Below, piece by piece: positions 1 to 8,206 of a stretch of DNA of 64,000 nt. The stretch's first letter is position 1. Each line of letters starts with the position of its first letter. The stretch is taken from the NCBI RefSeq assembly GCF_013450155.1, contig NZ_JACCKD010000001.1:868001-932000 (forward strand). The letters run 5' to 3'. The notes below the pieces were generated by a model that searched no databases, was not told where the DNA came from, and saw only the letters and a list, made by a program, of their open reading frames with translations. Both the position numbers and the translations under genes were made by a program. This stretch comes from Haloechinothrix aidingensis (GTDB lineage Bacteria > Actinomycetota > Actinomycetes > Mycobacteriales > Pseudonocardiaceae).

Positions 1-1
1 C

Positions 2-1549
2 GAGGTCGCTCTCGTACCCGAACCCGTCGCCGCGGCCGTGTTCCACGCCGCCACCCACGCCCCTTCCCACGCTGGTCCCGCCGGCTACCCGCGCGGCGAC
101 GAGCGAACCGTCACGTTTCGCGGGCGAACCGTCGACGCGCTGGCCGTGCTCGACGTCGGCGGAGGGACGGTCGATGTCAGTGTGGTGCAGCAGGACGGCT
201 CGGTAGGCGCGGCACGGTCGGCCGGTGAGTCGTACGGTGGTTTCCGGGTGCTTGCGACGCGGGGAGATCCGGGGTTCGGAGGGGCCGACATCGACCAGGC
301 CCTTCTCGAGCATGTGGGGCGGAGCGTCTCGGGATCGGGCCCGGAATCGTGGCGCGAGCTGCTGGAAGGCCGCGAGCTCGCAACCCGTCGTCGCAGGCGG
401 GTTCTGCGCCAGGACGTCCGGGATGCGAAGGAGACGCTGTCCCGGCACACCTATACGGATGTACCCCTTCCGGAACCGTTCCCGGACGCGCACGTCACGC
501 GCGTGGATCTGGAGAGACTGATCACGGCACCGCTGGGACGGGCGATCGAGATGACGTCGTCGGCGATCGCGGACGCTCGCTTTCGCGTCGGCGATTTGAC
601 CGGCCTGTTCCTCGTCGGCGGGTCGAGCCGGATACCGCTGATCGCTCGATTGGTGCACGAGCGCATCGGCATCATGCCAACGATCCTTGATCAACCGGAA
701 ACGGTGGTCGCTCGTGGGGCCTTGCGCGCCGTGCTGGTCGAGCCCGGCCGGAGAGGGTCGCAGGGGGGCACGCCCTCCCCACCGGCAGGTACGGCCGTTC
801 CTCCGGACCAGCAGCGAACGACGGTCGTCGGGCGTGAGGATGTCCCTTCGCGCGGCCGGCGCCCGCAGGCGCCGCCACAGGTTCCGCCAAGTGTTCCCGC
901 CCCGGCGGCTCGACAAGCGATGCCCGCTGCCGCGCCGGTACCGCAACGCGGACCTGAACCTCCGCCGCCAGCTTCAGATGCCCGGCCGGGGCCTTCTCCG
1001 CCGGCTCGCCCCAGCAGGATCCGAAGAGCCCTGCCGTGGTTGCTGGGTGGTGGTCTGGCTGTCGCCACGGCCGCCGTGGCCGGTGCGGTCTTGCTGCTGC
1101 GCAACGCTGACCCGGACGGCACGACGATCGCGCGGTACGACTACCGCATCACCGCGCCTGCCGAGTGGACACAGGCAGGTGGCGACCAGGAACGAAAACA
1201 GATCATCCTGCGGCCCGAGGGAGCCGAGGGCAGTGACGATTTGATCGTGGTGCAGCAGTTCGACCTGCGCCGCGACGTGGGTGACGGTCTCGATCGCGTC
1301 GCCGACGAGATCGAAGGGCTGCTCGAGGAGGCGGGGGACCGGTACGCCGAGTTCGATCGCGACGCCACGTACGCGGGCAGGGATGTCATCTACTACACCG
1401 AGGCCGGTGAGCAGTCCGAGACGGACTGGTTCGTCGTGGTGGACGGACGTGTGCAGGTCAGTGTCGGGTGCCAGTACACCGATCCGGGTCTCGAACGGGT
1501 CGAATCGGCGTGTGAACAGGTTGTGCGGACGTTGACCATCACCGAGTGA
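2..1549 (+). CDS. Hsp70-fold type VII secretion-associated protein (Rv3446c type), 5' end outside window
   Basis: The reading frame is open from base 2 and reads the Hsp70-like EPVAAAVFHA, so the true start lies left of the window. Visible in order: part of an actin/Hsp70-fold ATPase with the phosphate-2 motif LDVGGGTVDVSVV (about 149-187) and the adenosine motif FLVGGSSRIPLI (about 609-645); a Pro/Ala-rich linker; one membrane segment (about 1027-1107); and a C-terminal domain of about 140 residues outside the membrane. This architecture, followed by two WXG100 genes, matches the protein encoded beside esxU/esxT in mycobacterial ESX-4 loci. The ATPase is short for a full Hsp70 and has no substrate-binding domain. 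Its exact role in secretion is not known. A copy of the interspersed repeat lies inside the coding region at 112-128. Confidence 0.85.
   Translation, partial: EVALVPEPVAAAVFHAATHAPSHAGPAGYPRGDERTVTFRGRTVDALAVLDVGGGTVDVSVVQQDGSVGAARSAGESYGGFRVLATRGDPGFGGADIDQALLEHVGRSVSGSGPESWRELLEGRELATRRRRRVLRQDVRDAKETLSRHTYTDVPLPEPFPDAHVTRVDLERLITAPLGRAIEMTSSAIADARFRVGDLTGLFLVGGSSRIPLIARLVHERIGIMPTILDQPETVVARGALRAVLVEPGRRGSQGGTPSPPAGTAVPPDQQRTTVVGREDVPSRGRRPQAPPQVPPSVPAPAARQAMPAAAPVPQRGPEPPPPASDARPGPSPPARPSRIRRALPWLLGGGLAVATAAVAGAVLLLRNADPDGTTIARYDYRITAPAEWTQAGGDQERKQIILRPEGAEGSDDLIVVQQFDLRRDVGDGLDRVADEIEGLLEEAGDRYAEFDRDATYAGRDVIYYTEAGEQSETDWFVVVDGRVQVSVGCQYTDPGLERVESACEQVVRTLTITE
112..128 (-). repeat. Interspersed repeat, copy inside the Hsp70-like gene
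   Basis: Reverse-complement copy of the TTAGCCCGCGAAACGTG element found between genes elsewhere in this window, with one mismatch in 17. It encodes the TFRGR stretch that separates the EPVAAA and LDVGGG motifs of the Hsp70-like domain. It is the only copy seen within a reading frame and the only one on the minus strand. Confidence 0.7.
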
Positions 1550-1856
1550 GGGACCCCGCGATACCCGCTCGTCCGAGTGAGATGGAACAGGTGCATCCGC
1601 GGAACCGAGCGCGCCGGGTGGAGCCTGACGCTTGTTGCTGCAGGTCACAGGGGTGCTTCGTGGGGCGCACGATGATGTTCGGTATCCGTGACGCGGATCG
1701 CTGATACGTGTCCGTGACGTTGCCGTGTTTGCGCTCGCAACGACTTGCGGAATGTTCCGGACAGTGGGGAACCGGCCATGGCAGGCTCACCGTCGTAGGC
1801 CACGTACGCGGCAATCGACGTACGAGCACAATACGATCGAAGGGGGCTCATCCCAC

Positions 1857-2171
1857 ATGGCAGGCGGTTTCGAAGGTGAGATCGCGCAATTCAGCGCGGC
1901 GCACAAGAGCGTAGAGGAAGCCAAGGGGAATCTGGACAAGATCCTCGGCGACGTTCGCGCGACGGTCCAAGAGACCAGGGCCGGTTGGCAGGGCGATGCC
2001 GAGAAGACGTTCGAGAAGCTGATGGAGCGCTTCAACGAGAACGCGGTGAAGCTCAACAACGCCCTGCAAGGGATCGGTGAGCAGTTGCAGTCTGCCGGTA
2101 GCACCTACGAGGCGCAGGAGATGGAAGTCGCAGAGCAGATCAGCAACATCAGCAAGGGCTTGGACGGCTGA
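1857..2171 (+). CDS. esxU: WXG100 protein EsxU-like (ESX-4)
   Basis: 104-residue helical-hairpin protein of the ESAT-6/WXG100 family. The WXG turn is W44-Q-G46 and the C-terminal YxxxE secretion signal is Y84-E88. The ATG at 1857 is preferred over upstream in-frame starts because it gives the standard family length and has a GAAGGGGG ribosome site just upstream. It lies between the Hsp70-like gene and a second WXG100 gene, as in the mycobacterial ESX-4 locus where EsxU pairs with EsxT. It is probably exported as a heterodimer with its neighbour. Confidence 0.85.
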   Translation: MAGGFEGEIAQFSAAHKSVEEAKGNLDKILGDVRATVQETRAGWQGDAEKTFEKLMERFNENAVKLNNALQGIGEQLQSAGSTYEAQEMEVAEQISNISKGLDG

Positions 2172-2222
2172 CGTTCGAGTCCTGTTCTCAAACTCTCTCG
2201 ACGACTTCCTGGAGGAGAAACG

Positions 2223-2516
2223 ATGCCCGCAGAAATGAAGGTCCACTACGAGACGCTGTTCAACGCTTCAAGCGAGGTGGAAATGGCCTCCAAGGCGATG
2301 ACCGAGGCCAGTGACAACCTCAAGAATGACCTCAACCCGCTGGTCAGTACCTGGAGTGGTGAAGCGGAGCAGAACTATGCAAAGCTGCAGTCGGAATGGG
2401 ACACGGCGCACGCTGAGTTGAATCAGGTCCTTGCTCAGATCGCTACCGCCCTCCAACGGATCGGTGAAGGTTACCGGGATATGGAAGGTCATCAGGCCAA
2501 GAAGTTCCTCGGCTGA
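2223..2516 (+). CDS. esxT: WXG100 protein EsxT-like (ESX-4)
   Basis: 97-residue WXG100 protein with W44-S-G46 in the turn and a Y84-E88 YxxxE motif near the C-terminus. A strong GGAGGAG site lies 6 bases before the ATG. It is 51 bases downstream of the esxU-like gene, so the two are probably co-transcribed and co-folded, the usual arrangement for T7SS substrate pairs. A perfect hairpin directly follows. In mycobacteria the next gene is rplM; here three envelope genes intervene. Confidence 0.87.
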   Translation: MPAEMKVHYETLFNASSEVEMASKAMTEASDNLKNDLNPLVSTWSGEAEQNYAKLQSEWDTAHAELNQVLAQIATALQRIGEGYRDMEGHQAKKFLG

Positions 2517-2532
2517 GTCAGTTGACAGCAGC

Positions 2533-2570
2533 GATGTGGCCCCGGGATTGTGGTCCCCCGGGGCCACATC
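2533..2570 (+). terminator. Hairpin terminator of the esxU-esxT unit
   Basis: Perfect 14-bp inverted repeat (2533-2546 with 2557-2570), 10-base loop, followed by TTTCG. It lies 16 bases after the esxT stop. Confidence 0.8.
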
Positions 2571-2599
2571 TTTCGAAGTCACGGGTATCTGAGTAGCCG

Positions 2600-3589
2600 A
2601 TGCCGCGAAGCATGCGATCAAGCATAGTCCTCGGCTGGTTGTGGACACTGACGCTACTCGCGTCGTGTGCGACAACCGTGGGCGGGAACGCACAGTTCCC
2701 CGAGGACGCCGAGCCGGTACCGCAAGGGCTCGCCGCGATCGACCCGTGCTCGTTGATACCCGAGGATTGGCTCTATTCATTCGAGCTTGAAGAAGGGAAG
2801 TACAACGAAGCCGACGAGCGGGTGCGTGCGCCGCATGGCTGTGACTGGCGGCCCAGCGGTGACCAGATCGGCGGTAGGGGTGTCTCCGTAAGAGTCGCTG
2901 GTGATATGGCCCCAGCTAAATATGATGCTGACATCGATTCGCATTCGGAAATCAGGATTGGGGGTTTAGATTGGAGGGTTTCGGACAACTCTGAATTGTT
3001 GGAAGGGCACTGTTTCCTGATTCATATTGTCGACGACGAGTCATTCGTATCCGTATCGAGTATGAACCTCAGCGACGAGACCAAAGCATGTGACAAGGCC
3101 GAGGAAGTGGCGCCGGTGATTGCTGCGCAGCTGCCCGGGGGTGATCCAGCTCCGGAACCCCCACAGGTCGAGGAGAGCCCGGTCACTGACGTCGACGCAT
3201 GTGAGTTGCTGGCTCATGACGATGCCGAAGAAGAGGGCCTCCAAGCCCCCGGCGAGGAGACGGATTCGGACCTATATCATCGCGGCTGCGAATGGCTCCC
3301 GAGCGAGGATTCATCCGAATTGCAGGCTGTAGTGATCATGATCGATATAGAACGTTCGATAGAGCGGAGATTTGATGCAGAGCCCGATGACACTTTTGAA
3401 GTAGCGGACCGTAGTTGGAAGATCTTCGACAGTCCGTCCGAGGGAGAAGGTTTTTGTTACGTCGGTACTGACACGTCGCCCAGATCCTATGTCGCGATAT
3501 TCAGCTCGAATCACGCGGATCCTGATTCTGGATGCGACCAAGCGACGGACCTGGCGCCGCTAGTGACGGGAAACCTACCTGCAAGTTAG
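2600..3589 (+). CDS. Secreted lipoprotein with two DUF3558-like repeats
   Basis: 329 residues. The N-terminal signal sequence ends in a lipobox, LLASC, with the acylated Cys at about residue 23, so it is probably anchored on the outer face of the membrane. The rest contains two similar modules, each beginning D-x-C-x-L and containing a later C-x-W pair (DPCSLI...GCDWRP and DACELL...GCEWLP), the pattern of actinobacterial DUF3558 lipoproteins; here the domain is duplicated. No catalytic motif is seen and function is unknown. Parts of the gene (about 2900-3500) are visibly more AT-rich than the neighbours, hinting at recent acquisition. The start at 2600 has no strong ribosome site; ATG 2612 is an alternative. 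Confidence 0.75.
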   Translation: MPRSMRSSIVLGWLWTLTLLASCATTVGGNAQFPEDAEPVPQGLAAIDPCSLIPEDWLYSFELEEGKYNEADERVRAPHGCDWRPSGDQIGGRGVSVRVAGDMAPAKYDADIDSHSEIRIGGLDWRVSDNSELLEGHCFLIHIVDDESFVSVSSMNLSDETKACDKAEEVAPVIAAQLPGGDPAPEPPQVEESPVTDVDACELLAHDDAEEEGLQAPGEETDSDLYHRGCEWLPSEDSSELQAVVIMIDIERSIERRFDAEPDDTFEVADRSWKIFDSPSEGEGFCYVGTDTSPRSYVAIFSSNHADPDSGCDQATDLAPLVTGNLPAS

Positions 3590-3611
3590 GTCCAGCATTC
3601 TCGTTTCCAGC

Positions 3612-4055
3612 TTACTCAGGAGCGCCGACCTCGAACTCGGGCTTGTCGTTCAGCACGCGGATTTCCACACTGCGTTCCTCACCTGCGACCTCCACAGTGC
3701 AGGCGAAGGTATGGCCGGGGTCGATCTGTTGATTCGCGGGGCACTGAGCTTTCGACACGTCGTGCTCACCGTAACTGTCGGTGAGCATGTCGATCACGCC
3801 GCGTTCCAGTGATGTCGTGCTGAGTACGTCGCCCTGGAACGCACCAAGCAGCCATGCTCCGAGCGCGCTACCGGCAAATACGACGGTTATAGCTCCGCCG
3901 ACGAGTGCCCGTTTCTTCTTGCCGGACGGTAATGTACTTGTGGCTTGCGCGAAGACGCCGAATCCGCCGTAGGTGTCGTACTGAAAGGTGTGACCTCCGG
4001 GAGTCCCTGGTGGGTGTGTCCACTGAGGTCTTGGTTCGTTCGGGGGGAAGCTCAT
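3612..4055 (-). CDS. DUF4333-domain membrane protein
   Basis: 147 residues. A Pro/Gly-rich cytoplasmic N-terminus is followed by KKKR, one membrane helix (about 48-72) and an extracytoplasmic domain with the DUF4333 signature CPANQQIDPGHTFACTVEV. The two Cys in that motif probably form a disulfide. DUF4333 proteins are actinobacterial envelope proteins of unknown function. The gene converges on the DUF3558 lipoprotein gene and follows the next minus-strand lipoprotein gene by 30 bases, so the two minus-strand genes probably form one unit. Confidence 0.75.
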   Translation of the reverse strand: MSFPPNEPRPQWTHPPGTPGGHTFQYDTYGGFGVFAQATSTLPSGKKKRALVGGAITVVFAGSALGAWLLGAFQGDVLSTTSLERGVIDMLTDSYGEHDVSKAQCPANQQIDPGHTFACTVEVAGEERSVEIRVLNDKPEFEVGAPE

Positions 4056-4085
4056 CGAGTACTCACCGGATCTCCACCTGGCCGA

Positions 4086-4997
4086 TCAGTCGGCAGTGAT
4101 CTCGCCCATCCTGTCGAGGAATTCGTCTGCTTCCTCTTCTGTTTCGAGTTCTGTCACATCTTCGTCATCCGGAAGTTCCGGAAAGTCGCTCTCGGTCGGC
4201 TCGCCCAGTGTCCGGTAGCTCATGCGTAGTTCGAGCTCGTGTTCCTCATGGGATTGCTCGGCCTCTAGTGCTATTTCTTCGACTTTCCTGTCGGAGTCCA
4301 GGATTACTCGTGCCGTAATCGAGTGGTCTTCGAAGGTCTCTCTGATCTGTTCCACCGCATCGTCGGGCAATACGATGACTCTGTTGTCAAAGAAGGTGTC
4401 CCACGGTACCTCGGCGGTAATCTCGACCGATCCGTCGTCGAGGCTGCGAGCGTTCGCGAGAGCGCGCCTGTCCTGTTCGACGCTCTGTTCGATCGCGCCC
4501 GTCATCTTGCACGCGTCCTGTGCGCCGTGCCATACACACTCCGACACGAGGTCGAACTCGTATCGGTCGGGCATGGATACCCACGGAGTATCCACGAGGT
4601 CGCTGTAGGCGCCGCTGAGTTGGACGAACTCCTTGTCAATGTCGGCAGGAAAGTAGTAAACGCGCTGGTCAGCCGGATTCCTATTGTTGCGCTGCGTTGA
4701 TACACGTGCCGGAGGAGTGCCCATGCGGGCGGTTTCAGTCTCGGAGTCCAGCCATCGTTCATCAAGCCTGATGTAACGCTGTATCAGGGTCTTCCTGTCC
4801 TCGTAGGCGAGGATGTCGTCCGTCAGGCCCGCCATGGTGTCCTCGAACTTCGTGCCGATGTGGTTGGACACGGCTTCACCGTCGGCGATGGCGTCGCCGT
4901 CCCGTTCGGCAGCGCATCCCGCGACGAACACAGCCAGGCAGGATGCGATGGCTACGTTACGTAGTCGAGTGCGTCGCGATCGTGACGACGACGTCAC
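4086..4997 (-). CDS. Hypothetical lipoprotein
   Basis: About 303 residues. A short basic N-terminus (SRSRRTRLRN), a hydrophobic core and the lipobox FVAGC make a clear type II signal peptide. The mature part is acidic and hydrophilic with a very Glu/Asp-rich C-terminus (DDEDVTELETEEEADEF) and no recognised domain. GTG 4997 is chosen because GGGGGA sits just upstream and it gives a signal peptide of normal length; GTG 5030 would add 11 residues. Transcribed away from rplM. Function unknown. Confidence 0.65.
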   Translation of the reverse strand: MTSSSRSRRTRLRNVAIASCLAVFVAGCAAERDGDAIADGEAVSNHIGTKFEDTMAGLTDDILAYEDRKTLIQRYIRLDERWLDSETETARMGTPPARVSTQRNNRNPADQRVYYFPADIDKEFVQLSGAYSDLVDTPWVSMPDRYEFDLVSECVWHGAQDACKMTGAIEQSVEQDRRALANARSLDDGSVEITAEVPWDTFFDNRVIVLPDDAVEQIRETFEDHSITARVILDSDRKVEEIALEAEQSHEEHELELRMSYRTLGEPTESDFPELPDDEDVTELETEEEADEFLDRMGEITAD

Positions 4998-5059
4998 ACA
5001 TCCCCCAATGCGGTGCTCGTGCATGCTCACTTGGCTGAGAGTCTGTCCGGTAGGCTTGC

Positions 5060-5087
5060 ACGATAGCAGGGGAAGTACCCCGGTTCA
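5060..5087 (-). promoter_or_regulatory. Candidate promoter for the minus-strand lipoprotein genes
   Basis: On the minus strand TGAACC (5087-5082), 16 bases, then TATCGT (5065-5060). The spacer contains GGGG-AAGTA-CCCC, a short dyad. Placement upstream of the lipoprotein start fits, but this is sequence similarity only. Confidence 0.35.
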
Positions 5088-5196
5088 TGTGGCCTGAACG
5101 CCTACAGGTACATTGGTACCTCGTTGTGCGATGTGGCGCGTCCGCGCTCGGCCCGCACAGACATCCGGAAGCAATGTAGGACACAGAGGTAGCACC

Positions 5197-5640
5197 GTGC
5201 CCACGTATAGCCCGAAGCCCGGCGACATCACTCGCGCCTGGCACGTGATCGATGCTCAGGACGTCGTCCTCGGCCGCTTGGCGACCGAAGTGGCGGCACT
5301 GTTGCGCGGCAAGCACAAGGCGACATTCGCTCCGCACGTGGACACTGGTGACTTCGTCATCATCGTCAACGCCGACAAGGTCGTGTTGACCGGTAGGAAG
5401 CGTGAGCAGAAGTTCGCCTACCGCCACAGTGGCTACCCCGGTGGCCTGCGTAAGCGCAGCTTTGGCGAGATGCTGGACACCAAGCCGGAGCGGCTGGTGG
5501 AGAAGGTCGTCAAGGGGATGCTGCCGAAGAACAAGCTCGGCCGTGCCCAGGCGAAGAAGCTCAAGGTCTACGCCGGCCCCGAGCACCCGCACGAGGCGCA
5601 GAAGCCGCAGCCACACGAGATCACCAAGGTCGCCCAATGA
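5197..5640 (+). CDS. rplM: 50S ribosomal protein L13
   Basis: 147 residues beginning [19 protein letters not shown], the typical actinobacterial L13 start, and containing the family motifs [17 protein letters not shown] and [16 protein letters not shown] 5197 is chosen by homology and an AGAGGT site 6 bases upstream; in-frame codons before it are not conserved. L13 is an early assembly protein of the large subunit. Its stop overlaps the rpsI start by 4 bases (ATGA), the universal rplM-rpsI arrangement. The DNA between 4998 and 5196 must carry its promoter. Confidence 0.96.
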   Translation: MPTYSPKPGDITRAWHVIDAQDVVLGRLATEVAALLRGKHKATFAPHVDTGDFVIIVNADKVVLTGRKREQKFAYRHSGYPGGLRKRSFGEMLDTKPERLVEKVVKGMLPKNKLGRAQAKKLKVYAGPEHPHEAQKPQPHEITKVAQ

Positions 5641-6122
5641 GTGAGGAAGAACTTGTGACCAGCACTGAGACCGAGCCCGACCAGGGTGTGACGACCAGCG
5701 AGACGCCGGCGGCGTCAAAGCCCTCGCGAGCGGCCGGCGGCAGTGCGCACGCCGTGGGGCGCCGCAAGGAAGCCGTCGTCCGCGTGCGCCTCGTGCCGGG
5801 TTCCGGCGAGTTCAAGCTCAACGGCAAGCCGCTGGAAGAGTACTTCCCGAACAAGGTGCATCAGCAGCTCATCCGCGAGCCGCTGGGGACGGTGGACAAG
5901 CCGGATTCGTTCGACGTATTCGGCAACCTCACCGGGGGCGGTACGACCGGCCAGGCAGGTGCCCTGCGACTGGCGATCGCCCGGGCACTGGCGGAGATCG
6001 ACGGCGATGACCGCCCTGCGCTGAAGAAGGCGGGCTTCCTCACCCGAGACTCCCGGGCCAAGGAACGCAAGAAGTACGGCCTGAAGAAGGCCCGTAAGGC
6101 TACGCAGTACAGCAAGCGCTGA
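5637..6122 (+). CDS. rpsI: 30S ribosomal protein S9
   Basis: 161 residues. The conserved S9 core starts at [12 protein letters not shown] and ends with QYSKR, the C-terminal tail that in S9 reaches tRNA in the P site. The first about 38 residues are an acidic, Thr/Ser-rich extension typical of high-GC Gram-positives. Translationally coupled to rplM through an ATGA overlap. A perfect hairpin terminator follows 20 bases after the stop. Confidence 0.96.
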   Translation: MSEEELVTSTETEPDQGVTTSETPAASKPSRAAGGSAHAVGRRKEAVVRVRLVPGSGEFKLNGKPLEEYFPNKVHQQLIREPLGTVDKPDSFDVFGNLTGGGTTGQAGALRLAIARALAEIDGDDRPALKKAGFLTRDSRAKERKKYGLKKARKATQYSKR

Positions 6123-6142
6123 CCTGCGCGAAAGCACTTCCC

Positions 6143-6177
6143 GAAGGCGCTCACCCGTTATCCGGGTGAGCGCCTTC
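6143..6177 (+). terminator. Terminator of the rplM-rpsI operon
   Basis: Perfect 15-bp stem (6143-6157 with 6163-6177) around a 5-base loop. No long T-run, as usual in high-GC actinobacteria. Confidence 0.8.
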
Positions 6178-6204
6178 GTGCGTGTGCGGCTACCAGGACC
6201 ACGT

Positions 6205-6269
6205 TTAGCCCGCGAAACGTGCACGCCGACGCGCCCGGGTGGGAAGTCGCGGTTAGCCCGCGAAACGTG
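6205..6269 (+). repeat. Pair of interspersed repeats between rpsI and glmM
   Basis: Two direct copies of TTAGCCCGCGAAACGTG (6205-6221 and 6253-6269), both exact over 17 bases, 48 bases apart start to start. Same element as at 11457, 11499, 11734, 20021 and 20079. Confidence 0.85.
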
Positions 6270-6346
6270 CATGGAGCCCCGGCAAGACGTGTCGGTGGCC
6301 ACCCGATACGTTGTTCGGCATCGGAGCTCGGAGGAGGTCGGTGAAG

Positions 6347-7681
6347 ATGGCACGGCTGTTCGGCACGGACGGAGTGCGCGGTCTGGCGAACGGCGAGCTC
6401 ACACCGGAGCTGGCGATGGCGGTCGCGGCCAGCGCCGCCCGGGTGCTCGCCGCGCACGACCGGTCGCACAGGCCGGTCGCGGTAGTCGGTAGGGACCCCC
6501 GTGCCAGCGGCGAGATGCTGGACGCTGCCGTGGTGGCCGGCCTCGCCTCGGCAGGCGCGGACGTGCGCAGGGTCGGGGTGCTTCCCACCCCGGCAGTTGC
6601 GCATCTGGTCGCCGACGTCGGCGCGGACCTGGGAGTCATGATCTCGGCGTCACACAACCCGATGCCCGACAACGGGATCAAGCTCTTCGCCGACGGTGGT
6701 CACAAGCTTCCCGACGGGATCGAGGACGAGATCGAAAAAGGCCTCCACGTCAACGGCACCCGTCCCACCGGTGCCGAGGTCGGTCGAGTCGCCGAGCTCG
6801 ATGACGCGCTCGATCGATATGTCGACCACCTCCTCGGGGCAGCTCCGCAGCGGCTCGACGGGTTACGTGTCGTGGTCGACTGCGCCAACGGAGCGGCGAC
6901 GTTCGCCGCTCCGGAGGCCTACCGCCGGGCCGGCGCCGACGTGGTCGCGATCAACGCTGAGCCGGACGGGGTCAACATCAACGACGCGTGTGGATCCACC
7001 CATCTCGACTCGCTGCAGGCAGCCGTCGTCGAGCACCGCGCGGACCTCGGGATCGCCCATGACGGGGACGCCGATCGGTGCCTGGCGGTGAACTCCGCGG
7101 GCGAGGCGGTCGACGGCGACGAGATCCTCGCGGTGCTCGCGCTGGCGATGGCGAAGTCCGGTGAGCTGGTCGACCAGACGGTGGTCGCCACGGTGATGAG
7201 CAATCTCGGCCTCCACCTGGCGATGCGGGAGCACGGCTTGCAGCTGCGCACTACGGCCGTCGGAGATCGCTACGTGCTCGACGAACTGCGGGCAGGCGGA
7301 TACTCGCTGGGTGGCGAGCAGTCCGGCCACCTCGTCCTCCCCGCTCATGCGACGACAGGTGACGGCCTGCTGACGGCTCTGCGCTTGATGGGGGCGGTAG
7401 CGGCGTCCGGTAAGCCGCTCGCCGAGCTGGCCGGGGTGATGCGCAGGCTGCCACAGGTGCTGGTCAACGTGCGGGTAGCGGACAAGGACGCTGTGGTGGA
7501 GTCTCGTCTGGTCCGCAGCGCGGTCGACGATGTCGAAGGTGAGCTCGGTGAGCAGGGCCGAGTTCTGCTGCGCCCGTCCGGTACCGAGCAGCTCGTCCGT
7601 GTGATGGTGGAGGCTCCCGACCAGGAAACCGCCCAGGTGGCTGCGGACCGGTTGGCGGGTGTGGTGTCCTCCGCGTCGTAG
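6347..7681 (+). CDS. glmM: Phosphoglucosamine mutase
   Basis: 444 residues. Converts glucosamine-6-phosphate to glucosamine-1-phosphate on the route to UDP-GlcNAc and peptidoglycan. Motifs: [12 protein letters not shown] start, the active-site phosphoserine loop ISASHNP with Ser102 (same number as in E. coli GlmM), the metal loop DGDADR, and the phosphate-binding RPSGTE near the C-terminus. ATG 6347 is preferred because GAGGAGG (6331-6337) is well spaced from it. It follows rplM-rpsI, as in mycobacteria, and acts directly downstream of GlmS, encoded 6 kb away. Confidence 0.96.
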   Translation: MARLFGTDGVRGLANGELTPELAMAVAASAARVLAAHDRSHRPVAVVGRDPRASGEMLDAAVVAGLASAGADVRRVGVLPTPAVAHLVADVGADLGVMISASHNPMPDNGIKLFADGGHKLPDGIEDEIEKGLHVNGTRPTGAEVGRVAELDDALDRYVDHLLGAAPQRLDGLRVVVDCANGAATFAAPEAYRRAGADVVAINAEPDGVNINDACGSTHLDSLQAAVVEHRADLGIAHDGDADRCLAVNSAGEAVDGDEILAVLALAMAKSGELVDQTVVATVMSNLGLHLAMREHGLQLRTTAVGDRYVLDELRAGGYSLGGEQSGHLVLPAHATTGDGLLTALRLMGAVAASGKPLAELAGVMRRLPQVLVNVRVADKDAVVESRLVRSAVDDVEGELGEQGRVLLRPSGTEQLVRVMVEAPDQETAQVAADRLAGVVSSAS

Positions 7682-7876
7682 GCATAGCACCGTAACCGGG
7701 CCCGTCCCCGTAGGCGAAGGTGGTGCGTCCCGGTACGGCGGACACGACGTACGCGAACGGCTGCGACGCGTAGGTCTTCCGGGTAACTTGTGGGGCCGGA
7801 TCGTGGCACCGATCGGTGCCACCGTGCGTCCAAGCTGTCGACGTACGAGATGGACACCGGGGGTAGGTGGTAACAG

Positions 7877-8206
7877 GTGGGCAGCAGCGACGGCCAGGGC
7901 ATCGATACCGAGGGTGTACGCGACATCGGGAAGGACGTAGGCACGCTCGCGGCGGCAGTCGAGGAAGCGGCGCGGCACGCAACTCCCGAGAACATATCGG
8001 CAGACGACTTCGGCAGCTTCCGGAAAGCGGAGTCGGTATCCCACTCGCTTCTGGAGAAGGTCAACGAGCTGGCGGAGGGCATGGGTGCGCTCGCCGAGTT
8101 CACCGAGCGGTTGGACCGGGCGTTGTACGAGGTCGCTGAGGAGGGCGAACAGACCGAGTTCGCGGTCCGTGACGCGCTCGTCAAGCAGCAGGAGGGGCTG
8201 TCGTAA
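7877..8206 (+). CDS. Small ESX-associated (EspC/WXG100-like) protein
   Basis: 109-residue all-helical protein. The N-terminal half resembles EspC-type T7SS proteins (GVRDIGKDVGTLAAAV). There is no WXG, but LYEVAE gives a YxxxE motif at Y84-E88, the same positions as in the two WXG100 proteins at 1857 and 2223. It overlaps the next gene by one base (TAATG), so the pair is translationally coupled. Probably a partner or chaperone-like substrate of the following large protein. The GTG start gives a sensible length; the ribosome site is weak. Confidence 0.65.
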   Translation: MGSSDGQGIDTEGVRDIGKDVGTLAAAVEEAARHATPENISADDFGSFRKAESVSHSLLEKVNELAEGMGALAEFTERLDRALYEVAEEGEQTEFAVRDALVKQQEGLS

